A stretch of DNA of 64,000 nucleotides from Bradyrhizobium sp. 190 (GCF_023073415.1 NZ_JADPJL010000082.1:1-64000), one strand, 5' to 3'; counted from the first letter of the stretch, positions 25,748-34,466 are shown. The notes: generated from the letters alone by a model not told the origin. Numbers and translations are program-made.

Positions 25748-26482
25748 CTACGATGACTTCATCTTTTCCCGTGCGGCATCTGCGGCATCCATACCGGCCT
25801 GTTTCACCCGATCGACGGCTTCGGCGCCAGTGTCGCCAAGTTCGGCCTTGAGCGTATCGGAAGCTTCGCGCAGACTTTTCGATACCGCGCCAGCACGTGT
25901 ATTCAGATCAGCTTTCAGATCGTCGCTGAGTTCGCCGATCCATTCGTTCTCGAGGTCGGACGCCCGGAACGCTCCCGCCACTGCTACTCCGATCGCCAAG
26001 CCCACAACTCCGAGGACGAGAGGCTGCCGTTCCAGCACGTCGGCCAGCGATGATTGCGCTGTCGTGAGAGCCTCTTTTCCGGGAAGCGCATTGCCCAGCT
26101 TGCCGAAGTTCTCCCGCGCATAGGCGACACCTTCGTCGATTCCTTCCCGGATCTTGTCGGACGCTCCCGACATGGCATCGGAAGCGGCCTTACCGGCTTC
26201 GCGTAAGGTTTCACCGACACCGACGGTTCCATCTTGATCCATTTCAGGTGCGGTCGGCGGCGCCGCGGTCCGCTGGAGTTCAGAGGCGGCCGCGCGAACA
26301 TTGCGTGCGCCGACATCGACCATAGGCGAAGCCGCGGCCGTCGCTGATCGCGCAGCGCTCTTCAGCTTCTCGTCGCCGACCAATAGCCACAACGCGCCGC
26401 CTCCGATAAGGGCCGCGGCAAGGGGATTTTCGCGAACCCCAGCCACCAAACTGTCGAAAAATCCGGTTTGCGTGCTGCTCAT
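25748..26482 (-). CDS. Envelope-stress-type protein with two hydrophobic segments
   Basis: A 244-residue protein starting MSSTQTGFFDSLVAGVRENP, then a hydrophobic segment (LAAALIGGGALWLLVG). A long Ala-, Lys- and Asp-rich amphipathic part follows, then a second hydrophobic segment (PLVLGVVGLAIGVAVAGAFR) and a helical tail (LREASDTLKAELGDTGAEAV). Such sequences are found next to DUF3618 and holin-like genes in Rhizobiales, with no proven role. Its start overlaps the stop of the holin-like gene by four bases. Confidence 0.7.
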   Translation of the reverse strand: MSSTQTGFFDSLVAGVRENPLAAALIGGGALWLLVGDEKLKSAARSATAAASPMVDVGARNVRAAASELQRTAAPPTAPEMDQDGTVGVGETLREAGKAASDAMSGASDKIREGIDEGVAYARENFGKLGNALPGKEALTTAQSSLADVLERQPLVLGVVGLAIGVAVAGAFRASDLENEWIGELSDDLKADLNTRAGAVSKSLREASDTLKAELGDTGAEAVDRVKQAGMDAADAAREKMKSS

Positions 26483-26895
26483 CGCACCATTCCTTTCACG
26501 GTATCCTTGTCCTTTTCGAGCTGCCGGATGGTTTCATGCGGCGCTAGATTGCGCGTGTCGAGGCGGTTGATGCCGATCGCAAACAGCGCGCCGGCAACTA
26601 CCGCGGCCACGATGGCCGAGACCAAATACGAAACCGGCTGCGACCAACCTGCGGCGATCAACGCCGCCGACAACGCGAAAAGCGCCATGACCAGGGCGGG
26701 GATCACCAGGACGGCGCCGCCGGCAATGAAGCCCAGCGCGCCACCGACCTTCTGAACCTTCTCGCTGAATTCGGCCTTGGCGAGATCTACCTCGTTCTGA
26801 AATAGCTTGGCGAACTGCGACAAAGCATCGCCCAGAAGCGTGGAGATGGTTCGAAGGTTGTCCTTGCTCGTTCTGATATCGTTCTGGATGCTCAT
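26479..26895 (-). CDS. Holin-X-like phage holin family membrane protein
   Basis: A 138-residue protein with an N-terminal amphipathic helix (LLGDALSQFAKLFQNEVDLA), two adjacent membrane helices (GALGFIAGGAVLVIPALVMA, then VSYLVSAIVAAVVAGALFAI) and a charged tail. This matches the layout of the putative Actinobacterial holin-X superfamily. In this setting it is a cell-envelope protein, not evidence for a prophage. Four-base overlaps with the genes on both sides show a tight operon. Confidence 0.75.
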   Translation of the reverse strand: MSIQNDIRTSKDNLRTISTLLGDALSQFAKLFQNEVDLAKAEFSEKVQKVGGALGFIAGGAVLVIPALVMALFALSAALIAAGWSQPVSYLVSAIVAAVVAGALFAIGINRLDTRNLAPHETIRQLEKDKDTVKGMVR

Positions 26896-27473
26896 GACAC
26901 GTTGCTTCGCTGTGAGGATGATGCCTGCTCCCGGGAATTTTCGGGCCGTTTCGAAGCTGAAGACTGCCCGCCGGACGCCTTGAGGAAGCGGACTGCCGCG
27001 AAGCCAGCAAGCACGGAGATCCCGAGAAACGCGGCTGGCTGCCGCCTTGCGAAGTCGGTGGCGCCGTCGACCAGGTCGCGGAAGCTTCCGTTGCGGATTT
27101 TCTCGGCGGCATCGTCGACATATCCGGCGGCGGAATTGATGCCGCGGGCAGCGAAAGGCGCGTCGCTCTCGAAGGCGTGGGCCGCTTCGCGAATGTTGCC
27201 GGCGAGACGCTCGACAAAGTCGGCGCCCGACCGCTGCTTGTCACGCGCCTGGTCCTCGATCTGGTCCGCTGTCTCGGAGGCCACGTCCTTGGCGGCGTCA
27301 GCCGCTTCCTTGAACTTGTCGCGCGCAACATCGGTCGACGCTTGCAGGGCGTCGCCGGCGCGCTGTTTCATTCCGGCTCCAGCATCCGCCATCTGGTCCT
27401 TTAGGCTCTGCGAAGAGCCGGTATTCTGATTCTGGGTGAAATTCGTCTTTTTAGTCAGGTCCAAATCGCTCAT
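26892..27473 (-). CDS. Late-embryogenesis-like helical stress protein
   Basis: A 193-residue hydrophilic protein (MSDLDLTKKTNFTQNQNTGS) dominated by an 11-residue-type amphipathic helix: DVARDKFKEAADAAKDVASE, then TADQIEDQARDKQ. A C-terminal hydrophobic helix follows (AFLGISVLAGFAAVRFL). Such helices resemble LEA-type desiccation proteins and apolipoprotein-like membrane-surface proteins. Second gene of the operon, 10 bases after the DUF3618 gene. Confidence 0.65.
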   Translation of the reverse strand: MSDLDLTKKTNFTQNQNTGSSQSLKDQMADAGAGMKQRAGDALQASTDVARDKFKEAADAAKDVASETADQIEDQARDKQRSGADFVERLAGNIREAAHAFESDAPFAARGINSAAGYVDDAAEKIRNGSFRDLVDGATDFARRQPAAFLGISVLAGFAAVRFLKASGGQSSASKRPENSREQASSSQRSNVS

Positions 27474-27483
27474 GATAGCTCTT

Positions 27484-28467
27484 TCAGATGTTCGGGTTTC
27501 GGGAAGGATTGAAGGCCGCCCTCACGACGTCGTCGGCAGTTTCCTTGAGCGTGTCGGCCATGTTTTGTGTCATGCGGCTGGTGTGTCGCCCGAGATCGGC
27601 CTCGGCGACGCTTTTCGCCGCAGCGTCGGCCGCCGACATCGTCGCATCATTGGCGGCCTCAAATCCGGATTGCGCCGCCTCGCCCGCCGCCTGCTTCACG
27701 CTGTCACTCGCCTCGCCCATCGCGTTGACTTCGGCCTTGGTCTCGGGAAGAGCCGCGGCAATGATCGCGCCGATTGCGATCCCCAGGCCACCGATCAGCG
27801 CCGCGTTGTCGCCGATGACTTGGCGGGCCTTTGCAGGCGCTGTCGCCGCCGCGTCCTTTGCCGCGCCAGCCGTGTCCATGACGGCATCCACGCTGCCCTT
27901 GAGCTTGTCGCCGACCGTGCTGGCAGCCTCCGCTGCCCGGCTCCGGAGATCGTCGGCCGCGCCGGCAGCCGTATCGCGCGCGTCAATGGCCATGCCGGTG
28001 CCATGGCTTTGAGCCGAAGCGAGTTGGTCCTTGACGTCGCCCCGCAGCGCCTGTGCGCGATCCGCCGCCTCACCCAGCATTTCCCCGGCCTTCTCCACTG
28101 CCGGGGCGGCCGCTTCGGCAACGCGGTCGCGGGCTGTTTTGGAGGTAAGGACGAGGCCGGCGCCGATCATCAGAAGCGGCAGCGGGAAACCACGCGCGAG
28201 GCGCAGCAGCGGGACCGCGACCGCCGTGCCCGCGGCGACCGCGCGCATCGGATTATCCATGGCCTGCTGCTTCAGCGCCTCGACCCAGCTTTGGGTCGTG
28301 TGGTTTATGTAACCCGAAACTTCCGATCTGATGTGTTGCGGCGAAACCTTATGACGGATGTCATCGGCGGTATGCGATATCCGCTCCCTCAACTGTTCGA
28401 CCGTGGCCGCCAACTCGGCACGGCTCCGCTCGGACTCACGCCTCAGATCTTCCACTGATCGTGTCAT
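27484..28467 (-). CDS. DUF3618 domain protein
   Basis: A 327-residue protein. The N-terminal DUF3618 motif is visible (SVEDLRRESERSRAELAATV, then LRERISHTADDIRHKVSPQH). A membrane helix region follows (FPLPLLMIGAGLVLTSK), then long Ala-rich amphipathic helices and a second hydrophobic segment (ALIGGLGIAIGAIIAAALP). It is first in the five-gene operon 28467 to 24811. An EcfG-like promoter lies 31 bases upstream. The set probably protects or anchors the envelope under stress. Confidence 0.8.
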   Translation of the reverse strand: MTRSVEDLRRESERSRAELAATVEQLRERISHTADDIRHKVSPQHIRSEVSGYINHTTQSWVEALKQQAMDNPMRAVAAGTAVAVPLLRLARGFPLPLLMIGAGLVLTSKTARDRVAEAAAPAVEKAGEMLGEAADRAQALRGDVKDQLASAQSHGTGMAIDARDTAAGAADDLRSRAAEAASTVGDKLKGSVDAVMDTAGAAKDAAATAPAKARQVIGDNAALIGGLGIAIGAIIAAALPETKAEVNAMGEASDSVKQAAGEAAQSGFEAANDATMSAADAAAKSVAEADLGRHTSRMTQNMADTLKETADDVVRAAFNPSRNPNI

Positions 28468-28497
28468 GACTTATCCCCTTGGATTTCTTTCGGGATG

Positions 28498-28522
28498 AAC
28501 TCACGCTGTATTGAATCGTTCC
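28498..28522 (-). promoter_or_regulatory. EcfG-like promoter of the envelope operon
   Basis: Minus strand: GGAAC (28522-28518), 16 bases, AGTT (28501-28498), 31 bases before ATG 28467. The -35 is perfect and the -10 has one mismatch. Confidence 0.5.
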
Positions 28523-28749
28523 TCGGGCAGACGATGGCGTCGGTCGGGATGTAGAAGCAACGTCTGGCGGACGACAAAGGCGCGCGGCTAGAGTTGCAGG
28601 CTCTGATTTCACGACGACGCTCAGGACTACCCGCAATGGCGAGCGCGCTCCGTACAACATGCAATGTCGCCCAGGTAATGTTCAAAACAGCACACAATGC
28701 TTTGGAGCAAGTCAGCCGCTGCGCGTGTTGCCGCTTTTGCCGGACGGAA

Positions 28750-29057
28750 ATGGCAGTCGGGAACGATGACTTGGTGAACAATTGGCGAGGGGCAAAGCGC
28801 ATCGCAGACAAGGACGGGGACAGCTTTCTACCGCGCCTCGGGCCGGGCTAATTACCAGCGCCTCCGACGACGATCCATCAGGTATCGGCACGTACAGCCA
28901 GCCGGGCGCAGCTCAGATTCGGTATCGGATAGACGATGCTGATCACGTACCCGCGGGCGATCTGCTGCTGACGGGCCCGGCCCGCTGGCTTGGCTGGCTC
29001 GCGACGGCGACGATGGTCTCGTTCATCGTCGGCACGGCCGTATCGATAGTAGGCTAA
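28750..29057 (+). pseudogene. NRAMP-family metal transporter, internally deleted
   Basis: The first part ends LGPG and, after one missing base near 28848, continues LITSASDDDPSGIGTYSQ. This is the unmistakable N-terminus of NRAMP-type Mn/Fe transporters. After about 30 codons it jumps to a last-helix-like segment (RWLGWLATATMVSFIVGTAV) and stops. About 350 residues of membrane helices are missing, so this is a deletion derivative and not functional. Confidence 0.7.
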
Positions 29058-29063
29058 GCAATA

Positions 29064-29089
29064 GGAACCCCGCTCGTTGCGCCGGCGTT
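29064..29089 (+). promoter_or_regulatory. EcfG-type promoter before the cut-off oxidoreductase
   Basis: GGAAC at 29064-29068, 17 bases, CGTT at 29086-29089; 23 bases before ATG 29112. A full consensus match with the longer of the two allowed spacers. Confidence 0.65.
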
Positions 29090-29111
29090 CTCAGAGGTTT
29101 GGGAGCGACGA

Positions 29112-29456
29112 ATGGCCAGCAAATCACTCTGGATGGACGTTGACGTCATGCCCGCGGCCGGCTCGCTGCCGGGCGACCTCGAATGCGAGGTGGCCGTAGT
29201 TGGATCGGGCATCGCCCGCCTATCGACCGCCTATGAACTCGGCAGACGGGGCAAATCGGTGGCCGTCATCGATCGAGGTCCAATCGCCGGCGGCATGACG
29301 TCCCGCACATCTGCGCATCTTGCGCCGCTCTGCGACGACCTCGTGAGCGAAATGACGAAAATCAAGGGGCAGGAAGCGACGAAACTGTTTTGCGACGTCC
29401 AGGCGGCTGCCGTCGACCGTAGGATGAGCATGGCACGGCCGGTTCGGGTGTCGTAA
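29112..29456 (+). pseudogene. FAD-dependent oxidoreductase, truncated at the transfer-module border
   Basis: The first 100 residues are a normal FAD-binding start of the glycine-oxidase-like (DAO) group: VAVVGSGIARLSTAYELGRR, then VIDRGPIAGGMTSRTSAHLA and KGQEATKLFCDVQAAAVDR. At about 29418 the sequence changes to unrelated DNA and stops after 12 more codons. About 300 residues, probably including a C-terminal Rieske domain as in relatives, are gone. The first G-X-G-X-X-G glycine run reads GSGIAR, with Arg in place of the third Gly. The breakpoint marks the left edge of foreign DNA. Confidence 0.7.
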
Positions 29457-29709
29457 ACGTTTTCTGTAACTTGCGCGGTGATCTGACCAGGCAAGTCTGA
29501 ACGGATCCCGGTGATGAGGCCGCAGGGATAACAGGGGTGCGGTCGTCAGCGAAAGGCTGCGTTCGCGCTCGTACACAAAGCAGATGTCGCGGGAGGCCTT
29601 GAAGCAGCGGACGGATTAGCACGTCGCTGCGCATTCATCGAGCATACGCATCGACCTGCCATCAAGCCTCCGGGCAGCCGTCGCTTGGCTGACGTGCCAT
29701 TGTCGTGCA

Positions 29710-29976
29710 TCAACGACGAACCGCCGGATCAGTTCGATCTGTCTCCTTGTGTGTCGCCGGGTCCGCCTCGAACGCTTGTTTCCCCTTTGCGGCCCATAGC
29801 GCTCGCGCCCGTTCGCCTTGATCGCTTTGGAGCTTGTCGGCCATCCAGAGCAGCGCGCCGAGAATGATGGCGCGATCGTCGCCGGTCAGGTCCACGACCC
29901 CAGCTTTCACGACGAGGCCGCCGAGTTCGATGAGTTGCCGTGTTCGCTTGCGGCGCTCGACCTGCCATGTGCGCAT
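29710..29976 (-). CDS. traD: Conjugal transfer protein TraD (Ti-type)
   Basis: An 88-residue protein starting MRTWQVERRKRTRQLIELGG, then LVVKAGVVDLTGDDRAIILG, ALLWMADKLQSDQGERARAL and a hydrophilic tail. This is the small TraD of Ti-type DNA processing operons (unrelated to the coupling ATPase of the same name in F). The start at 29976 lies one base after the TraC stop. An upstream in-frame ATG at 30066 would overlap TraC by 89 bases and is less likely. Confidence 0.8.
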   Translation of the reverse strand: MRTWQVERRKRTRQLIELGGLVVKAGVVDLTGDDRAIILGALLWMADKLQSDQGERARALWAAKGKQAFEADPATHKETDRTDPAVRR

Positions 29977-29977
29977 G

Positions 29978-30304
29978 TCATGTCGCGCCCTTGCGGCCTG
30001 GTACCGGTTGCGCGCCGCCCGGTTGCGCCGGAGCTCCGTCCGAGTCGCGATTAGTTGCCGGTGCATTTCGCCGCGACCGTCCCTGAAAGAACGCGGCCCC
30101 GCGCCTGCCCCATGCCTCCCTCTTTTCGGCCTCTTTTGTCTCGGCCAGCACGATCAGCGCGCCCGCCCGTTCATTGGCGGTGAGTGTGTCAGCCCCCGTG
30201 GCGATGACCAGTTCGCCGAGCTGCCGCACCTTGCGGGTTTTCAGCGCGCGCGCCTTGTCGTCGAGCGCTTTCAGTTCCGCATCAAAGTCCCGTGGCTTGC
30301 GCAT
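29978..30304 (-). CDS. traC: Conjugal transfer protein TraC (Ti-type)
   Basis: A 108-residue protein starting MRKPRDFDAELKALDDKARA, with a central helix pair (KVRQLGELVIATGADTLTAN, ERAGALIVLAETKEAEKREA) and a basic C-terminus. In Ti-type systems TraC and TraD are relaxosome accessory proteins transcribed away from traA across oriT, exactly the arrangement here. GGAGGG precedes the ATG pair at 30302-30307; I chose the second ATG for spacing. Confidence 0.8.
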   Translation of the reverse strand: MRKPRDFDAELKALDDKARALKTRKVRQLGELVIATGADTLTANERAGALIVLAETKEAEKREAWGRRGAAFFQGRSRRNAPATNRDSDGAPAQPGGAQPVPGRKGAT

Positions 30305-30390
30305 CATACCCTCCGTAAGCTGTATAAGATGGCGATGGAGCAATACTACTTGAGCGGCCTCCAGAATGCTGTAAGGCTGCCGGGACGGCT

Positions 30391-30455
30391 TGGGACGGGG
30401 TAGTCCCGCCCGAGAATTTTTCGAGGGAGGGAGCGCTTATACGTCGTTCCGACGT
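30391..30455. promoter_or_regulatory. Origin-of-transfer-like site
   Basis: Lies between divergent traC and traA, the usual oriT position in Ti-type elements. It contains GAGCGCTTATACGTC (30431-30445), which resembles the Ti/RSF1010-type nick region (GCGC-TTATACGTC-like). This overlaps a perfect hairpin ACGTCG-TTC-CGACGT (30441-30455). A second inverted repeat GGGAC..GTCCC lies at about 30392-30407. The exact nick base cannot be assigned from sequence alone. Confidence 0.6.
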
Positions 30456-30485
30456 GGGCTTTGCCGTGTAGATCATCTGGTCGCG

Positions 30486-33437
30486 ATGGCGATCTATCAT
30501 CTTCACGTCAAGGTCATTGGCCGCAAGTCCGGCTCAAGCGCAGTGGCATCGGCGGCCTACCGCTCGGGCTCGCGTCTGCGCGACCAGCGGCTTGATCGCA
30601 GCCACGACTTTTCGGCCAAGCGCGGCATCGTGCATTCCGAGGTGCTGCTGCCGGAGAACGCGCCGAAGGCGTGGAGCGATCGCGAACGACTATGGAACGA
30701 TGTCGAGGCCTTCGAGGTCCGCAAGGACGCTCAGCTTGCCCGCGAGATCGAATTCGCCCTTCCGCGTGAGATGAGCGAGGCACAGGGCATCGAACTCGCG
30801 CGCGACTTCGTTCGGGGCGAATTCGTGGATCGGGGCATGATCGCCGATCTCAATGTGCATTGGGACATGACCGAGGATGGCATGCCCAAACCCCATGCTC
30901 ATGTCATGCTGACCTTGCGCGGGGTGGATGAGAACGGCTTTGGTCTGAAGGTGCGAGACTGGAACCGCACGGAGATGGTCGAGCGCTGGCGCGAACGCTG
31001 GGCCGAACTTGCCAATGAGCGCCTTGCCGAACTCGACATCGACGCGCGCATCGACCACCGCAGTCTGGAAGCACAGGGCATCGCGCTGGAGCCGCAAAGC
31101 CAGATCGGCGCGCCAGCGCAGCGTATCCAAGGCGAAAGGATCGAGGCCGCCGACCGCGCCGAGATACACCGCGGGATCGCGCGGAAGAATGGCGAGAGGA
31201 TTATTGCCGATCCTTCGGTCGCACTGGATGCGATCACCCAGCAACAATCGACCTTCACGCAGCGCGACATGGCGAAGTTTGCGCATCGTCACAGCGACGG
31301 GCTCGACCAGTTCAACGCGGTGATGGGCGCGATGCACGGCGCACCTGGCTTGGTCGAACTTGGCAAGGACGCTCGCGGCGAGGGTCGCTTCACTACGCAC
31401 GAAATGATCGATGCCGAACAGCGGCTGCATCGCGCCGCCGAACTGATGGCGGAACGGGAACGCCATGAGCTGCGTGGCGCGGACCGCGAAGCCGCCTGGG
31501 CGCGTGCGGAAGCGCGCGGCCTTGTCTTGTCACGCGAGCAAGCCGATGCGCTGGCGCACGTCACGGATGGGCGCGATTTGGCCGTCGTAGTCGGCCATGC
31601 CGGCACCGGCAAGAGCGCGATGCTGGGCGTGGCGCGGGAGGCGTGGGAGGCGACGGGCTATGAGGTCCGGGGCGTCGCGCTGTCCGGCATTGCGGCGGAA
31701 AACCTCGAGAGCGGATCGGGCATATCCTCCCGCACCATCGCCAGCATGGAGCATGGCTGGCAACAGGGCCGGGACCTGCTCACGACCCGCGATGTGCTGG
31801 TAATCGACGAGGCGGGCATGGTCGGCACTCGCCAGTTGGAACGCGTGCTGTCCCATGCGGCAGAGGCCGGCGCCAAAGTGGTGCTGGTCGGTGATCCGCA
31901 GCAGCTGCAAGCAATAGAAGCGGGCGCGGCGTTCCGGTCGATCTATGAGCGTCACGGCGGCGCGGAAATCGGCGAGGTGCGTCGCCAGCGGGAGGACTGG
32001 CAGCGCGAGGCCACGCGTGATCTGGCGACGGGCAGAACCGGCCGTGCGCTGGAAACCTATCGCTCCCACGGCCTGGTGCATGAGGCCCAAACCCGCGAGC
32101 AAGCGCGCGGCGATCTGATCGAGCGCTGGGATTGCGGCCGGCAGGAAGCGCCGGAGCGCAGCCGGATCATCCTCACCCACACCAACGACGAAGTCCGCGC
32201 ACTCAATGAGGCAGCGCGCGAGCGGATGCGGACCGCCAGCGATCTGGGCGATGAGGTGCGTGTGACGGTCGAGCGCGGCGCGAGAAACTTCGCCAGCGGA
32301 GACCGCGTCATGTTCCTGCAGAATGAACGCGGCCTTGGCGTGAAGAACGGCACGCTGGGAACCATCGAACAGGTCAGCGCGCAATCCATGACCGTGCGGA
32401 CCGACGATGGCCGCTCCGTTCGCTTCGACCTCAAGGATTATAACCGGATCGACCATGGCTATGCCGCGACCATCCACAAGGCTCAGGGCATGACGGTAGA
32501 CTGCGTCCATGTGCTGGCGACCCCAGGCATGGACGCCCATGGCAGCTATGTCGCCCTGTCGCGGCACCGCGACGGCGTGGACCTGCACTATGGCCGCGAC
32601 GATTTTGCCCATCAGGACCGGCTTGTCCGCACCCTGTCGCGCGACCGGGGCAAGGACATGGCATCGGACTACGAGCATGGCGATCCGGCACAGAGCTATG
32701 CCGAACGACGTGGGATCACCTTCCGCGAGCGCGTCGCCGAAATCGTGCGCAAGGTCATGCCCGAGAAGATGCGCGGCATGTTCGATGGCCTGCGCCCATC
32801 TACCGAAGCTGTGCCTGGCACTGGCAGCGCGCGGAGGCCGCAATTGAAAGTGCCGGAAAGCAAGGTTGCGGACGACCCGGAAGCGGCGCTGCGTAGGGCC
32901 CGCACGAAGGCTCTCATCCGTCATGCCCGGGCCGTGAATGCGATCTTCGATATGCAGGACCACGGCGGCAAGACCAGCCCGGATCAGGTGAAGGAATTGC
33001 AGCAGGCCCGCAAGCTCTTCGAGGAGGTGCGGCCCTATGCCTCGCACGACGCCGAAGCCGCCTACAAGAAGAACCCGGAACTCGCCCTTGAAGCCGCTTC
33101 AGGCAACTCCGCCCGCGCCATCCGCGCGCTTCAGCTAGAAACCGAACTGCGCACCAATCCGAGCCGCCGCGCCGACCGTTTCGTGGAACGCTGGCAGAAG
33201 CTCGACCGCACCAGCCAACGCCAGTATCAGGCCGGCGACGTATCCGGCCACAAGGCGACCCGCTCGGCGATGGGCGACATGGCGAAAAGCCTCGAACGCG
33301 ATCCGCAACTGGAATCCATCCTCGCCAACCGCAAGAAAGACCTCGGCATAGCGTTCGAATCGGGCCGCCGGCTCGGCCACGAATTGGCTTTGGCCCATGG
33401 CATCGGCCTCGGTAGAGGCAGGGGCCTCGGAATTTGA
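30486..33437 (+). CDS. traA: Ti-type conjugative relaxase/helicase TraA
   Basis: A 983-residue relaxase (MOBQ type) that nicks and unwinds DNA for transfer. The N-terminal nickase has Tyr25 (SAAYRSGSRL) and the metal-binding histidines in KPHAHVML (H137, H139), with HWDMTEDG just before. A RecD-like helicase follows: Walker A GHAGTGKS (about residue 370), Walker B VIDEAGMVG (about 439), GDPQQLQAIE, and late helicase motifs HGYAATIHKAQGMT and YVALSRHRDG. The last 200 residues are charged and helical. The gene is intact, so this stretch of the assembly is good. ATG 30486 matches the family start MAIYHLHVKV. Confidence 0.95.
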   Translation: MAIYHLHVKVIGRKSGSSAVASAAYRSGSRLRDQRLDRSHDFSAKRGIVHSEVLLPENAPKAWSDRERLWNDVEAFEVRKDAQLAREIEFALPREMSEAQGIELARDFVRGEFVDRGMIADLNVHWDMTEDGMPKPHAHVMLTLRGVDENGFGLKVRDWNRTEMVERWRERWAELANERLAELDIDARIDHRSLEAQGIALEPQSQIGAPAQRIQGERIEAADRAEIHRGIARKNGERIIADPSVALDAITQQQSTFTQRDMAKFAHRHSDGLDQFNAVMGAMHGAPGLVELGKDARGEGRFTTHEMIDAEQRLHRAAELMAERERHELRGADREAAWARAEARGLVLSREQADALAHVTDGRDLAVVVGHAGTGKSAMLGVAREAWEATGYEVRGVALSGIAAENLESGSGISSRTIASMEHGWQQGRDLLTTRDVLVIDEAGMVGTRQLERVLSHAAEAGAKVVLVGDPQQLQAIEAGAAFRSIYERHGGAEIGEVRRQREDWQREATRDLATGRTGRALETYRSHGLVHEAQTREQARGDLIERWDCGRQEAPERSRIILTHTNDEVRALNEAARERMRTASDLGDEVRVTVERGARNFASGDRVMFLQNERGLGVKNGTLGTIEQVSAQSMTVRTDDGRSVRFDLKDYNRIDHGYAATIHKAQGMTVDCVHVLATPGMDAHGSYVALSRHRDGVDLHYGRDDFAHQDRLVRTLSRDRGKDMASDYEHGDPAQSYAERRGITFRERVAEIVRKVMPEKMRGMFDGLRPSTEAVPGTGSARRPQLKVPESKVADDPEAALRRARTKALIRHARAVNAIFDMQDHGGKTSPDQVKELQQARKLFEEVRPYASHDAEAAYKKNPELALEAASGNSARAIRALQLETELRTNPSRRADRFVERWQKLDRTSQRQYQAGDVSGHKATRSAMGDMAKSLERDPQLESILANRKKDLGIAFESGRRLGHELALAHGIGLGRGRGLGI

Positions 33438-33565
33438 TCCATCCTATTTTCTGCCGGCTCTACGCCATAGTACGGCGACGCGAAAAACTCTATTGCGCGC
33501 CCGCAACGGCTTTTCCTGTCTGGATCAGCTGCCGTCAGAAACAGCTAGCAGGAGGCAGCGCAGCC

Positions 33566-33778
33566 ATGCGCGAACCAGACCGTATCATCCGCTTGAGAAC
33601 CGTTCTTTCCCGGACCGGGCTGTCTCGGTCCACCATCTACCGCAAGATCGCCGAGGGCACGTTCCCGGCTCAGCTCAAAATCAGCACCAACGGGACCGGC
33701 TGGCATGAATCGGATATCAACCGCTGGATTGCCGATCCCGTCGCATGGCGCCCGAAGCACGAGTCAGATGCGGGCTGA
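33566..33778 (+). CDS. AlpA-family regulator (excisionase-like)
   Basis: A 70-residue winged-helix/MerR-like protein: RIIRLRTVLSRTGLSRSTIY, RKIAEGTFPAQLKIS, then GWHESDINRWIADPVAWR. AlpA proteins control integrase genes or act as recombination directionality factors in phages and integrative elements. GGAGG lies ten bases before ATG 33566. Its place between traA and a serine recombinase fits a role in excision control. Confidence 0.88.
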   Translation: MREPDRIIRLRTVLSRTGLSRSTIYRKIAEGTFPAQLKISTNGTGWHESDINRWIADPVAWRPKHESDAG

Positions 33779-34177
33779 CGAGGTCTGTGGTCGCTTGCTG
33801 CCTGATGACAGTGAACCGGACCGGCGTCAGGCCGTAAAGGCTGTCGCTATCGCGCCCCCGCTTCGCGGCTTCGGCCTTGACCGCCTGACGTCGCCCCGGT
33901 TTGGGCTCTCCAAGCAGACAAAGGCGGATTGGGGACGCACCCAGCGCTACCAACCCACGACGAAGAGGTGGCGGCATGGTTTTATTGTGGTCCGTTGGAT
34001 TGTCTTCTTGCCGGTCCAGAAAGCCTTGCAGTTCGTGTGACGGGCTGCCAATCTCGACTAACAATCCTATTTTCCGCCGTTTCGGCGCTATAACCCTCCG
34101 GCGATCATTTATGACTTCTCGTCGTGAGTTCGCTGCCGCTTCATTCCCGTTTGTCTTCATTCGAGAGCGGGGACGGC

Positions 34178-34411
34178 GTGGAGAACGAGAGCAACACAGA
34201 ACCTGGCCGGATCGTTCCTGCCAACGACAATAACGATGCGAGCGACCAACCGGATGCCGGGACGTGGCAACGCGTCGACCGCGCCGCGCTGACGCTGGCC
34301 CGCATCATCGGCCGCCGCATGGCGAGGGAAGATTTTGAGCGGCTGCACGCCGCCAACGACAACAGGCCTATCGTATCCGAAGGAACGGAGGACGAGGCCA
34401 ATTGGGATTGA
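34178..34411 (+). CDS. Small acidic protein of the mobile element, 77 aa
   Basis: From GTG 34178 the product reads VENESNTEPGRIVPANDNND, QPDAGTWQRVDRAALTLARI and IGRRMAREDFERLHAANDNR. The PANDN and ANDNRP motifs are frequent in short accessory proteins of alphaproteobacterial mobile DNA. The frame stays open to 34124. It ends 14 bases before the broken recombinase start at 34425. Function unknown. I see no gene in 33779-34177, only an inverted repeat CGTCAGGC / GCCTGACG near 33813 and 33884. Confidence 0.5.
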   Translation: MENESNTEPGRIVPANDNNDASDQPDAGTWQRVDRAALTLARIIGRRMAREDFERLHAANDNRPIVSEGTEDEANWD

Positions 34412-34424
34412 AAGGATTTCTGCG

Positions 34425-34466
34425 ATGACCCGCGTTGCGCTTTTTGCCCGCTATTCCTCCGAGAGG
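34425..34466 (+). pseudogene. First 14 codons of a serine recombinase, cut off
   Basis: ATG 34425 begins MTRVALFARYSSER, nearly identical to the start of the intact recombinase at 35121 (MTRVALYARYSSDN). Directly after it the plus strand runs into an antisense IS5-type transposase fragment. This is the start of a second recombinase gene destroyed by an insertion and deletion. Confidence 0.7.

Noticed and set aside
26479..26895. Holin-like protein as evidence of a prophage
   Set aside because: It is tightly coupled to DUF3618 and YihY genes and no phage structural or lysis genes are near.
27436..28458. A 340-codon plus-strand frame opposite the DUF3618 gene
   Set aside because: It is an antisense shadow of an Ala-rich, GC-biased gene. 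The minus-strand product has a recognisable DUF3618 motif and fits the operon; this one is Arg/Gly-rich without any domain.
31530..33047. A 505-codon minus-strand frame inside traA
   Set aside because: Antisense of the relaxase-helicase, which has all catalytic motifs; the reverse frame has no motif and arises from codon bias.
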